From the NCBI RefSeq assembly GCF_000005505.3, contig NC_016135.3:26002758-26066757 (forward strand): 64,000 bases of DNA, written 5' to 3'. Both the position numbers and the translations under genes were made by a program. Under the pieces are notes generated by a model. The model was not told where the DNA came from. It saw only the letters and a program-made list of their open reading frames with translations, and ran no database searches. The DNA comes from Brachypodium distachyon (Eukaryota; Streptophyta; Magnoliopsida; Poales; Poaceae). Shown piece by piece: positions 1 to 11,900 of the stretch (positions within the stretch are counted from its first letter, which is position 1; each line of letters starts with the position of its first letter).

Positions 1-203
1 AATTCTGAAATTTCCGTTCTTCAGCACTTTGTTACCAATTGATAGTTCGGAGAACTAAAGCACACATCTATGTCATGTTTTTTAGTACAAATTTGCAATC
101 ATCGTAACTAAATGACCGTGCAAAATTAACAGTTTGTTCTTCTGCCAGCTGCAATGTCCTTCACTTTTACTGTTGAAAAAGGAGCCACAGGTTATGTTGA
201 GGT
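1..203. other. flank of LINE insertion, no gene seen
   Basis: AT-rich sequence with no convincing coding region. Positions 190-203 (ggttatgttgaggt) are the left copy of the target-site duplication of the LINE that follows; the right copy is at 1941-1954. Confidence 0.7.
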
Positions 204-1940
204 GAGGTGACCCTCTATCGCCTATGCTCTTCATTCTTGCCATGGAACTGCTTCGTTGTCTCTTTGACAAGGCCACGGAGGAAAATCTATTGTCGCCTCT
301 GAGTTCAAGTTTTGCAAGATTGCGTATGAGTTTTTATGCCGACGATGCTGCCCTTTTCATCAACCCTGTCAAAGATGAAGTTTCTGTTGTTCAGAGGCTG
401 CTTAGCATTTTTGGAGACATCTCTGGTCTGAAAACGAGCTTTCAGAAATGTGTGGCTTATGCAGTCCAAGGCAGGAATTTGGATTTGGATGAGCTCCTAG
501 CGGATTTTGCTGGCATTCGTAGTTCTCTTCCCTGCAAGTACTTGGGTCTACCACTAGGCACTCGTAAGCCTAGAAGGGTGGATGTGCAGCCCTTGATTGA
601 TAAAATTGCTGGAAGGCTTAAATCGCGGAAGGGCAAGTTGCTGTCGCGGGCAGGTCGGCTGGTGCTAATTAATTCTGTCATTACGGCCTCTGCAACTTAT
701 TTCCTCACCTCTTTTCGGCCTGATAAATGGGCAATCAAGAAGGTTGACAGGTTAAGAAGGAATTTCTTGTGGGTTGGGGAAGAAGAGGCGAGGGGGGGAA
801 AATGCATGGTCAATTGGAAATCTGTTTGTGTTCCAAAGAAGTATGGTGGCCTGGGCATCAAGGATATTACTATTTTCAGTCGAGCTTTGAGATTAAGATG
901 GTTGTGGCAAAAATGGTTGCCGGATGACAGGCCTTCTAAGGGGGCGATGATCCCCTGTGATGATGAGGATTTGGCTGTGTTTCAGTCTTGCTCTGAGATT
1001 TACCTTGGGAATGGGCGTTCTACCAGTTTTTGGACTGACAAGTGGCTTGGAGGGGAAGCCCCATGTGTTTTAGCTCCTCAATTATTTGCTATCGCTCGAG
1101 GAAAGAAGATCTCTGTCAATACTGCGATCATTCAGCGGAAGTGGATGCGAGGTCTCCAGGCTATAAATACTGAAGAACAAGCATTGGCTTACATCGCGCT
1201 ATGGGAGAAGCTCCAGGCTGTTGAGTTAACCGAGGATGAGGATGTTATTTCGTGGACTAGAGGCCCTTCCACGGTGTACTCGGCCAAATCGGCATACCAT
1301 TTCCATTTCCTGAGCAGAATTCCGCAGCCTCATTTGGAGAAAGTTTGGCATATAAAATCTGAGGGGAAGATTCAGTTCTTCTTGTGGCTCTTATTGCGCA
1401 ATCGTTTGTGGACTGCTGACAGACTGCTTGCTAGGCAATGGGATCACAATGACAAGTGCCTCTTGTGTGATCAGGTTCTTGAGTCTGCGGATCATCTTCT
1501 GCTCAAATGTCCTTATGCGAAAGAGGTCTGGCATCTGGGAAGTTTCGGTGGCTCACATGCTGTGCAGGCCGCAAGAAAACACTCAATTAAGGCTTGGTGG
1601 AATAAATTATCTCAGGTTCCGAAGAGCAATCTGATGGCACAAAAAGACATTACTCTGGCTGCTTATGTCGTGTGGAACATTTGGAAAGAGAGAAACCGAA
1701 GAATTTTTTAAAACAAGAGCCTCACACCTCTCAATCTCTGGTGTTTGATTAAGGAGGAGAATGATGAGTTCTGTAGGGCGTTTGGCAGATAGCTTTATGT
1801 GTGTATAGCCGAGTCGCTGATCTGTTTGCGACATCGGGTGTTTTATTTGTCCTTTATTTTTTGGCCTAGGCCGTTGTATTTGTCGTGTTGACTCTCTTCT
1901 TAATGCAATGACAGAACTCCTTTCTTTCCCGTAAAAAAAA
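204..1940 (+). mobile_element. 5'-truncated L1-type LINE with 14-bp TSD
   Basis: The insertion is bounded by perfect 14-bp direct repeats ggttatgttgaggt at 190-203 and 1941-1954. It ends in a short poly(A) (1933-1940), as expected for target-primed reverse transcription. The 5' end starts inside the reverse transcriptase at the GDPLSP motif, so the endonuclease and most of the palm and fingers domain are missing. The left junction shows microhomology (aggt) with the target. The 3' UTR (1712-1932) carries the tail signature ttcttaatgcaatgacag seen in grass LINEs. The remaining reading frame has no internal stop and the TSD has no mismatch, so the insertion looks recent. Confidence 0.93.
206..1711 (+). 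pseudogene. LINE reverse transcriptase, C-terminal part with zf-RVT domain
   Basis: Frame is open from the truncation point through 1711. It begins with GDPLSP, followed by the first ATG at 224 (495 aa from there). The catalytic YADD motif is at residues 38-41 counted from that ATG. The thumb region with the KYLGLPLG motif follows, then a C-terminal zf-RVT domain (about residues 370-440) with CLLC and HLLLKC. The tryptophan-rich NIWKERNRRIF end is typical of plant L1-clade proteins. The N-terminal endonuclease and early RT motifs are absent, so it cannot drive retrotransposition. It has no promoter of its own and is a dead-on-arrival copy rather than a host gene. Confidence 0.9.
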
Positions 1941-1954
1941 GGTTATGTTGAGGT

Positions 1955-4900
1955 TTGCTCCCATCGATACCCAGTGCACCCACCACCTACCGCAAAAGGT
2001 TAGACTGTTAACCTAATGCACTATATTTCCTTTCAGAAGAGTTAATTATAGCCGAATTAGCAATCTTTGCGTCTTTGAGAACTCCATTTGTGGCCGTCCA
2101 CTAGCATTGATCCAGAAGTGCGATAAACCTACCAATGAAGCCTTTTAGCACCGGTAGGTACATGGAACATCTAAATATGTGAGGAGGCACTGCATGGAGT
2201 ACGTTGTCCCAGAAGTCAGAATTGGTAAAAGTATTGTAAACAGAGCATAAAAGGTAGTGCTTCTCCTTTGTCTCCACAATATTACTTGTACTAGACAGGC
2301 AAATTTATGTGATAAGGATGACACCTAAAGCAAGTACTTTTTTCGACAACTACAACTCAACCGTCGTAACCCATTAATGAAGCAATCTTGCTAATTGGGA
2401 ATGTGTACGCCTCTTTCCGCAGATTGGCTACACAAGTCCCAGGCAAAGAACTCAGCAAGGATGGGAAGGGATGATACCAAGACGTAAGAAAGGAAGAAGC
2501 CACAAACAGGTAACCAGAACCCCACTAGAAATTATCCACACACAAAATTGACTTGTGCTTCCAAGCAGGAGAAGAAGTTGGTGTAGCAGCTACCAGCAAC
2601 TAATTGTAAGCAAGTGCAGTGAAGCAACTAAGCCAAAAACATCGCCATCTTAGTACCTCCAAACCCATGACCCCGAGCTCCAAGATATCCCCATCGTTTT
2701 CCCCCAACCACCAAACAAGGATTGAGAAAGATTATCCAAAGAACAAGGGTGACATGGAAGAGGAAAAGGAAGAGATTTCAAGAACACAAGAAAAGCTAGC
2801 TGGTAGTGAGGTGAGGTGAGCTGAACTGACCTCCAGTCCAGTGACAGTGGCTGGTGGCTCTCTGCTGCGGCTTACCAAGAATGAACTGCTGGTGCTGGTG
2901 GCTCACCTGTGAGTCTGTGAGGCTGTGGAATGTGAGGGCATCTATGGAAGGAAGGGAAGTGAGAGAGTAGCCGAGTAGTTGAGGACAAGGACAGAATGGT
3001 ACTGGAAGAGAGAAAAAGTTACGCGGGTGTAAGGACAACTGGACAAGGCTTTTTCTGTGGGTCATTGGGCATAGTCTGGGGCTCCCTAGCAGGAAAAAGA
3101 AAAGGTGTTTGTACGTCCTTGAAATGACACAGTTGCTGTAGGATAGAAAAAATATCACTGCGATTTTGCGGAACCTGTGATCCAGGTTGATTTAGCACGA
3201 GGCTGCTTTGCTGCACAGGGAGCATTTAAGTGTCGGCGGTGGCGCCGTGGCGGTGGATGTGAGAGTTGCGTGCAACACAGTGTAGCTCTCCATTGATTGG
3301 TGTTGATCTTCCTCCATGAGTCTGCTCTAGGAGTGTCTTGTTTTGGGTCATCTGATGCCATTTTGATCTTAAGAAAAGTTATGATAAGATGGTATTTTCT
3401 TTGTTAGAATCCAAACTACTGCTACACTCTCTCCGCCTCGTGATAATAATGTGCATTAGGTTCTGTTAAGACAGGGTTTTGATAAAAATTATTTCATGAT
3501 ATGTGGTTTGTATGATACAATTCATAGTCATCAGTAAACACTTTTGAGAACAAACTAGTGGTACCAGTTAATTGTTATATGTATATGTCATATATTGACA
3601 GATTGATTCTTAGCCAAAATTTTGTTTAATGAAGAAAGGTTGGCCAAAAAGGCTCGAAGCTCACGAAATGGCCCGGGCTAGCTTATTATTGGTTGAGCCT
3701 CCCTCAGTCGAGCTTAGCTTACAGGTTACAACTACATCAGCCTCTTTTTATGTAAAGAAAACTAAATTCCACCGGGTGTGATTTGCTAGAACAATCCAAA
3801 GCGTAAGCTTTAAACTTGATATATAAGCTACTAGTAGTATAATGATTAGTAGTATGATGATCATCAGGAAAAAGCGAAAATCCCTCAAGACAGGGGAATC
3901 GGAGCAATTTATTGTGTTTCTTTATTACGCTGGAAGCGCACGACTCAAGCTAGTACTAGTGGAGTACACAAAATGCCATCGGTGCATCGAACCATTTTGT
4001 CGGCTTGTCTCGCGGACCGCCAGGAGGATATGTCGATCGTACGTGCCAGCTTTGCCTCTGTGGCCCTTCTATCAGTAACTAACACAACACTCCTAGAGTA
4101 GCTAGTACGACAATGCAGATCTTACTTATACTGTGGCTAAACATCACCCAAGTCGCTGACAAATGGCTCCGACGCAAAAGAAGAAGAAGAATGCTTTCGG
4201 ATGAACTGCCGCATGTTTCTGCAGTTTTCCCTCCGTTGCCGTATAAAATGGGCCGTCCTGCATACGTAGTCCGGTCTATTTAGCCCAGATCAGAGAAACC
4301 TGGGCCAGATCTGCTGCACCATGGCCCATTCATCCGACGGGGATCAAACTGCGCGAGTACACGTGATACTTGTGCCCAGCGGGCCGCATTAAGCTTTGTG
4401 TCGGTTAGTCCAAGAGATTTCACGGGTTGCCCGCGTACCTCGATCTGAGGCGGCGACCGAAGCCCAAGTTGCTTAACCCAGCCCGTGACCTCGACACGGA
4501 CCGCGTTTGGTCCATCATCGGGTGGTGTTGTGTAGCAGTGGGCCCTAGTGGACGCGTCCAGTTTCTGCAATGTTACGATACGACCGACGCAGTTGCTTTA
4601 TTAATTCCACTCAAAAAAAAAGTTGCGTTATTAATTGGTGGCCGACGGCATCACATCACAGGTCACCCATGCACCTACGGCGCCGCCGGAAGCTCGGGTC
4701 TTGTCAGTTCGGCGGCGTTCAAGCCAATGTTTGCACGGCATTTCCTCCATCGAATAATCATGCCACGAGTTTCGAACAAGTGTCGACTGTCAAGGAGCTA
4801 TACTAGCTGGGTACGTGGCGCCTTATCTTGGGTTGTATCAAGATTAGCGAATTCCCGTGCGCTATTATGTTCCAAACCAAATGTGCACAGAGCGCAGTTA

Positions 4901-5802
4901 TGTGTGTGTACACAGTTGACAGTTGCAGATCACAAAGGGACCAATTGGAAAGAGATCGACTACGGAATTGGAGTAGCTAGTTAAGTACTCCAGCATGCAA
5001 GCAGTCCTGTTCTGTCTCGATCGGTGTAAGCAGTGGTACTACCGAGAGATAGAAGTTTACTCCGTATATATACTTTGTCCGTAAATGCGTCACTCTGCAC
5101 TCATACGCAGCGGGGCATGCATGCATGAATGCATCCACACCCGTCGTCGTTTGCTTGCAGAGAAGAGGACACTTTTTTGAGTAATAATACAAGAGGACAC
5201 TTCCAAGATCGAGATTAATTCCCATCACGGTTTGAGCAAAACACAGAACAGGCACGTACGCACAGTTTTGGCGACACAGATCGAGAACAGGCCCCGGCCG
5301 GCCGGGCTGGCCGGCTGCATTCTCCAGCCACGCGCGTCTGCCTGCGGCAAAGAACCACACATGCATGCCCCAGGTGCATGCTTAATTTTCTGTCGGTCGA
5401 GGTCGCGACTTTTACGTGTCGATGGCCCAAGCGCGCGCTAGCAACTACCCGATGTACAAATGCACAATGTATTGTACTTACGTTTTTAACTTGATGACGC
5501 CGTGCACGCACGCACGCAGGCACGTTGAGGATGCGATATGCAACAGAGTTACAGAGGACATGCATCGGGTACGTGACGCTTGCAGGAGCCGGGTGAAATG
5601 ACGACAGCATTCGAGACCGGCCGGTCGAGTTGACACATGCATGCATGGTCCGGCAACGGCGCAGGCGTCGCGACACGCGCTCTATTACAGTTACAGTATT
5701 ATTAGCCCCCGATCCAATGCATGCATGTGCATGTGCATGACGCCGTACGTGTGCATGCATGCATGCGCGCGCCGGGGCCAACCTACGTAACTCGCGCATA
5801 GA
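1955..5802. other. intergenic, no supported gene
   Basis: No open frame here resembles a known protein or has plausible codon structure. The small frames near 2619-2819, 2796-3158 and 4427-4984 are low-complexity and unsupported. 5100-5770 is rich in self-complementary ATGCATGC and CGTACG words. 5161-5210 contains two near copies of agaggacactt. Confidence 0.6.
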
Positions 5803-6814
5803 CTAGTACATTGCCCGTGCGTTGCCACGGATTTTTAAACATATGCAAATAAAAAGTCACATTTATAGAAAAGACAACAATATAATTTGATATTCAATCA
5901 AAATGAATGGAACAATGGTTATTATTCAAAGCGTTATTTTTTTCGGTGATCTCTTCTTCCTCGCCGTGTCATCTTGGTCGAGGTTTGCGGGTGGAACAGT
6001 GGGTATTATTCAAAGTACCATTTTTTTGGTGATCTCTTCTTCCTCTGCCACCTAAACTTCTCTCTGCAGCGTCTCACTAACTCAGCTTTTCTTCCCGATG
6101 TATACTGGCATCTCCTTCTAAATCTTCTCTGTTTTCTAAATCCCGATGCGTACTCTAATCTCCTCCTAGATTCCGTCAATTCTCGCATAAATCCCAGTAG
6201 CCCTTGTTTGATGTCGTCCCTTCCCAGTTGCGCTGCCTCTGCCCAGAGCAGGGCCGGAACGGTGCTCGTTGAATCGGAGCAGGCGAAGCGGGGGCAGAGG
6301 TGCAGATGAAGGGATGGCCAGGCGAGGCGGGGGTCGGGTGCGGGTCTTCGGTGCACCACACGATGCGGACGGGTGCCGGCACTCGTCGAATCGGAGTAGG
6401 CGAAGCGGGGGCTGTGCAGAGGAAGGGACGGCCGGGCACGGGTCTACGGCGCAACACGCGACGGGCGGGTGCAGCCATCTGTTAAATCCATCCCGGCTCC
6501 ACGCGGCCACGGCCGTCGGCGGGGGCAGTGGATTTCATCTCCACGGGCACCAGAGTTTCGGGATGGGCATGAGAGTTTGGGATCAGGGGCAAATTATTTG
6601 TTTTATTTTGTTACTGTATGTGGGTGTTTTTTTCGTGCGTCAGTCGGTCGAAGCGTGGGCGTGGGCGAGAGAGATGTACAAACAACGACGTCCGCGGGTA
6701 GAGAGGGAGAGGGCGGTCCATGGCGGGTTGAATTACCAAAACCTGAAGGACTAAACTGCAAAATTGACCGACGACGACCAAGAAAACCTTCGTCCCTTTA
6801 TTATTAGGGGTAGA
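5803..6814 (-). mobile_element. non-autonomous Helitron
   Basis: Read on the minus strand the element begins TCTACCCCTAATAATAAAGG (from 6814) and ends CTAG (5806-5803), followed by T. Insertion is thus between A and T, as Helitrons do. Nine bases before the CTAG end is a hairpin at 5815-5830: stem ccgtg/cacgg around a 6-nt loop. It is 1012 bp long and encodes no Rep/helicase, so it is non-autonomous. The internal GC-rich 6200-6560 part contains a tandem duplication and may be captured sequence, but I could not identify its source. Ends of this kind are well known in grass Helitrons; no target-site duplication is expected and none is seen. Confidence 0.85.
6271..6482. repeat. 117-bp tandem duplication inside the Helitron
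   Basis: Two diverged copies start at 6271 and 6388, both with gaatcggagYaggcgaagcg. The second copy is shortened and fades out at about 6482. Both contain the words gaagggaYggcc and gcggacgggtg-like blocks. Very GC-rich; no conserved protein is apparent in any frame. Confidence 0.75.
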
Positions 6815-8104
6815 TAGCTAGCAACAATGTCATGCAATGCAACGCAAGCGGCAGAAGTGGTCACGCTAGCTTGCATGCCGCGGGATATACCCAAACGTTC
6901 AGCGGTCAGGAGGAAGAAGGGAAGGAGCAAACGAACGAGCAAAAACTGACGGACAGATCAAGGATATGGACGGACGGACGGATCGAGCACCGCAATTAGC
7001 TACTGTACGTAGAAGCTAAGCCGAGCTGCATGCGAGCGTATACTAGGCACGTAGTACGTTACGTGGGTCATTCTCCGTGCAGCTTAAGCTCTCACGTCGC
7101 AATCCTGCACTGGCGCTAGATCTGGAATTCTGAACCGGGCCGGGGGAGAGAAAGGCGAAGATAATAATGCGAGGCAGCCTCTTTGCCTTTTTCCTTCTTC
7201 GCAGCTGGGCAGCCGTACGTGGATGATAGCTGCGCGTCGGTGCCCACTTTCCCTTTCGGGAAGGTCGGGCAGGCCGTGAACAGGGGCCGACGAGCCCCGC
7301 GCGGCTCCATCTCAACAGCACCGCACCTATAGCTAGCTAGCTAGGGGTTACTAGAGTACTATGCATGCTCTAGCTAGGTAACTCCTCTGAGACGCAAATA
7401 ATCGACAGCCACAAAGGGAGATCTAGCTAGCTAGCTACCTAGCTAAGCTAGGAGTAGTGTATGTACTGAGCTCTAGAGAGGGTCCATGCTAGCTTAGACT
7501 CGGGCCGGGGTCTGCGATTGTATAGGTACGTCGATGTGCATTATGCATTGTCATGGCTGGCTAGCTAGGGAGCTATGCCGGCATGCGCGCGTCCACCTTT
7601 GTGGTTTCCTTTTCTTTCCCTCAACTAGCTTGTCGTAATTGGCCACGCCTATGTATACGGGGTGGTTTCACCTCTCACGGATCCATATGTCCATCGTCCA
7701 ACGAGGAAAGAAATGCTTGCGGGAAAACGGATACCAACCGATGCATGCGTACGTACATCTCATCGATCTCCATGCATATATGCTTGGGTGTTTGCATCAG
7801 CAAAGACAGCAACGTACGCCTTGCATGCATATGCTAGGATCCAATAAAGATTGCCCGTTAGTTAGCGGGGAAGACTTTGAAGTGGCACTAGCCAGTGTGT
7901 CCCGTCGAGTGGAAGGCATCGATCATGCATATCATCATCAAACTGGAGTATATTGGACTAGCTCCTTTAGCCGGGTGGACGGGAAAGCCGATCTAATATA
8001 TCCACGATACGCGCCCTCGGTAATAAACATATGCCGGTCGGCGGCGTGGGGTCGATCCCGATCGGTTCGCGCGTGTACGATGAGGAAGTTTTGCTATTTC
8101 TCGC
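6815..8104. other. intergenic, no supported gene
   Basis: Between the Helitron and the CACTA terminus I see no gene. 7320-7570 is dense in agctagct words. Small frames at 7583-8145 lack recognisable domains. Confidence 0.6.
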
Positions 8105-8310
8105 CACTGCTACAAAACGATCTATATGTAACGGCACATCAGTAACGGGTCCGACGCGACCATTACTGATGAACAACATCAGTGTCCGCAACCGTTACTG
8201 ATGAACACAGCAGCGTCTGGCCGTCCCCGCCCAGCCACACATCAGCGGTGGTCGCGCGAGGCCCATCATACGGTCGTCCAAGTTCCGACCACCACTGATG
8301 AGTGCCGTGG
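8105..8310 (+). repeat. CACTA 5' terminus and subterminal repeats
   Basis: The terminal CACTG at 8105 is followed by short repeated motifs in both orientations: catcagtaacgg at 8137-8148, accattactgatg at 8159-8171, accgttactgatg at 8191-8203 and a cactgatg variant near 8292. In En/Spm-type elements such arrays are binding sites for the element-encoded DNA-binding protein. Confidence 0.8.
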
Positions 8311-8585
8311 TTTAAATACGCAGAACAGAGCCGCAGCTGATCGCGTTGCGCGTCATAACGGACCAACTGTGGCCCCTTCTTCTCCGGCGACGGCGGAGCG
8401 CTGCTCGAAGGCGCCATGGCCGCCAGCGAGCCCCCCCGGTAGCGCCTCCTCCCTCTCCCTTCCTCCTCCCCCCCCCCCCCCCCCCCGCACCGGCGGCCAC
8501 CGTCTCCATGGCCGGCGGGCGGCCATGGCCGGCGAGCTCCATTTTTGGAGCTCCGGCAGCCGGCGAGCTCCAATCTTCGAGCCCG

Positions 8586-8816
8586 AAGCTTCCCTCTCCC
8601 TTGCGAGCTCTCTCTCCTTCCCGATCTGTCTCACCGGCCTCCAATTTCTCACTGAATTTCCCCAATTTCAAATTTTTTAGCTCCGGTCGCCAGCCAAAAT
8701 GCGGCCTCCTCGTCGTCGCCCGGAGCTTCCCTCTCCCTTGCGAGCTCTCTCTCCCTCCCGTTCTTTCTCGCCGGCCTCCAATTTCTCTTCGAATGTCTCT
8801 AATTTCAAATTTTTAG
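8586..8816. repeat. tandem duplication in TNP2 leader
   Basis: Two diverged copies of about 100 bp start at 8586 and 8724. Each opens with agcttccctctcccttgcg and ends in caaattttt(t)ag. They lie in the untranslated leader of the transposase gene. Confidence 0.75.
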
Positions 8817-8913
8817 TTAGTCCCGATTAATTAACACCTTAATAACCTTGTCAATGATTAGGCTAACTATTTTGCTTTGTTTGTTTTCTTGTGTATTGTG
8901 TTGTAGATAGAAG

Positions 8914-11900
8914 GACCGTTCTTGGATGTACACCAAGGAAAGAATCAATGCTTGATGGATAACCGAATGGATGGTCTTTTTTGGAGTCGCGAAAGGTGAT
9001 ATGGAACAAAAAGAACTTGTGATGATGCGTTGTTCATGTCGCAAATGTGGAAACACATGCATGATGAAGCCTGAAGATGTACAGATGCACGTGCTGGCAT
9101 CGGGTTTTGTGGAAGGTTATTCTCGCTGGACTTGTCACGGGGAGGATGCGGTTGATGTCGGTAGTGGTAGCGAAGATGACGATGTCCTGCGGTATGATCT
9201 GGCGAATGATTCCGAGGAAGAAACAAGGGTCGATGAGGAGGTTAATGTGGAAGGTGAAGGAGCTCCACGTGGATGGATTGCCGAAATGCTAGATGACCCG
9301 TACCTACGGGACCAGCTGGAGGACCCCGAAGATGAGGCAGAGTCTGCTCGGTTCAAAAAATTGTTGGAGGACACAAACACACCCTTGTATGACGGAGCTG
9401 GCGAAGAAAACAACGTGCTCGAAGTGACGCTCGAACTTTTGAGGCTGAAGACAGCATCATGCTGGTCAGACAAGGGGCTTCACGGACTAGTTGAGTTACC
9501 TTGCTTCGGTTTTACCACAGCCAAACAAGTTGCCCAAGAGCACATACGAGGCGAAGAAGATTACATGCCCGCTTGGATTAGATTGCGTGAAACATCATTC
9601 ATGTCCAAACGACTGCATGGTATACATTGGAGAGTACGAGAACCGTGAGATCTGCCACATATGCGGTGCATCGAGATACAAGAAGAAAAACGCTAGAGGT
9701 GGCGAAGATGATGGGGAAGAAGTGATGAAGGGCAGGTCGGCAAATACTGTCTGGTATCTTACGGCAGGTGGCCGAGTTGAGCGTTGGATGCAGAACGTTA
9801 AGGACGCGAGGTATCTCGTCTATAACGATCCGGCGCAGGCTGCATTCGATCCTGACGGTCACTACCGTGTGCAGGAAGCTGGGGTCCTAAGACACCCTGT
9901 CGATGAGATTCGTGTTGGGGAACGCGGTATGCTACGCTAGCACAAAATAAAATTTTCTACCGCTTCCGCCCGGATCAATGCTGTAGATAATGGATCACGA
10001 GATTACCACTAGACGCGCAGACCCGTAGCGGAAGTAGAGTCGATGTAGCGCGTCGATGCCGAGTAGTCGAACAGCCTGCTCCTCCTCGCCGATCCCACGA
10101 ACAGTTCGTCCAAGCGCAGCAGGTGCAGCGCCTCCGAGGTATCCACACGTACAGGGAGGAACTCCGTGCGGCGGACTGCTAGATCCGATCGCAAGGCTTT
10201 GGGCGTGGAGGTGCGACGGCCGAGTCTAACTCGCGTCTGAACTGGAGTTAACCCTAGACGGGTTGGTCTCCTCCACTTATATAGACGTCCCTAGTGGGCT
10301 CAACACTTGAGGCCCATTAGGAGTCCAAGCCCGATACGAGTTGGATCCGATCCAACTCGGTTCCCACCCCTTAAGCGTGTGACCCTTCAGGTTCGCGGTC
10401 AGTCGGCCACGACTACGAGCTCGGACTGCGGGCCCGAGTAACACCTTGCTCGTCCACTGGCACCGACTCAAGTCGATAGTTGGTAGCGGCGCCTAGCAGC
10501 ACGTGCCAACTCCCGAGTAACCACAAGGTATATTGACGAACCATACAATGTGTCATATGCAACATTCCTTTTGCCTCGCGATATGTGTGTCGAGCTCAAG
10601 GCGAGTGCGTGTCATCCTTGTGGATAGCTCGAGTCTCTTCTCGTTCCTGTGATACAGATTCCCGAACGGGTTAACACTTAACCCAAGTCGCATGGCCATG
10701 CTTTCCGAATCTGATCACTCGAGAGGGCCCAGAGATATCTCTCCGAACAGGAGAGGCAAATCCCATCTTGATCAACCATGACTCGCAGCATGCTTCTCAG
10801 CAAACCCGAAAGCTACCTTTATAACCACCCAGTTACGGAGTAGCGTTTGGCAACCCCTAAGTAGGCCGATTCACATCCCAAACTCATACGATGACCTCAG
10901 GTCTAGGACTGGCATATACATCGTACTTGAGACTAACAAATGACAATCATCTCGTTGTGTCTCAGTGCGGGTCTGTCCAACTCAACAATCTCATTGTCGA
11001 GTCCATGCTATCAGTCGGCAACACCTTGCCCTATGACTTGTGAAACATAGTCATCACACTGATTCACATTGCTAGTCTAGGTTATGTGTCCGCATAACCT
11101 CAATGACCAGGGACCATTAGAACAACATCATAGAATACATAGTTTCACAAACAAATCACGTATTTATTGATACATATCAGTGATGATGTTCAAGGACAAA
11201 TAACTCATGAATACATAGGAAATAACATCATCACATGATTGCCTCTAGGGCATATCTCCAACAATTCGGTGGAGGAACTTCGACACGGCATTTCCAAATT
11301 TCGGGGTAGAACCCAGAAATCTGAGGCTCGGTCTCAGCATTGACGGGATAAATCCTTTCGAAAACATGAACTACAAGCACAGCACATGGCCAGTGATCTT
11401 GTTTGTCCACAACCTTCCTCTATGGTTAATCATGAAGAGAAAATACATCCACATGTGCGTGCTCATACAGGGTTCGAAAGCAGCCGGGAGCTGACCTAAA
11501 TGTGTATCTACAGCTAGTGAAGGATGAGCTGAAGCAGCTTTGGAATCCTGGCAGAGTTGTTTGGGACGTAAATAGGAGGAAGTACTTCACGATGAGAGCA
11601 GCGCTTCTGACCTGCGTGCATGACTACCCCGCAAATGGAAATACTTCATGCCAGATGACACATGGCTACAAGGCCTGTACAAAGTGCGGGGAAAACACGA
11701 CATCGGAGAAGTTGCCCGCTTCATCCAAAATTGTTTACATGAGCCACCGAAAGTGGTTGGATGCTAAAGACCCTTGGAGGGATGACAAGGAAAGTTCAAT
11801 GGGAAGACGGAGCACGGGACAGCGCCGAAGGAGTCTGGTATGCAAATTCTTCGGAAAAATTGCTGCGAAAAAATATAAGAAACCTGAAGGCGTTGTGTGG

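Noticed and set aside
4427..5799. Frames of 185-194 aa in several directions
   Set aside because: Overlapping, Cys/His/Arg-rich from ATGCATGC-like repeats; no family resemblance.
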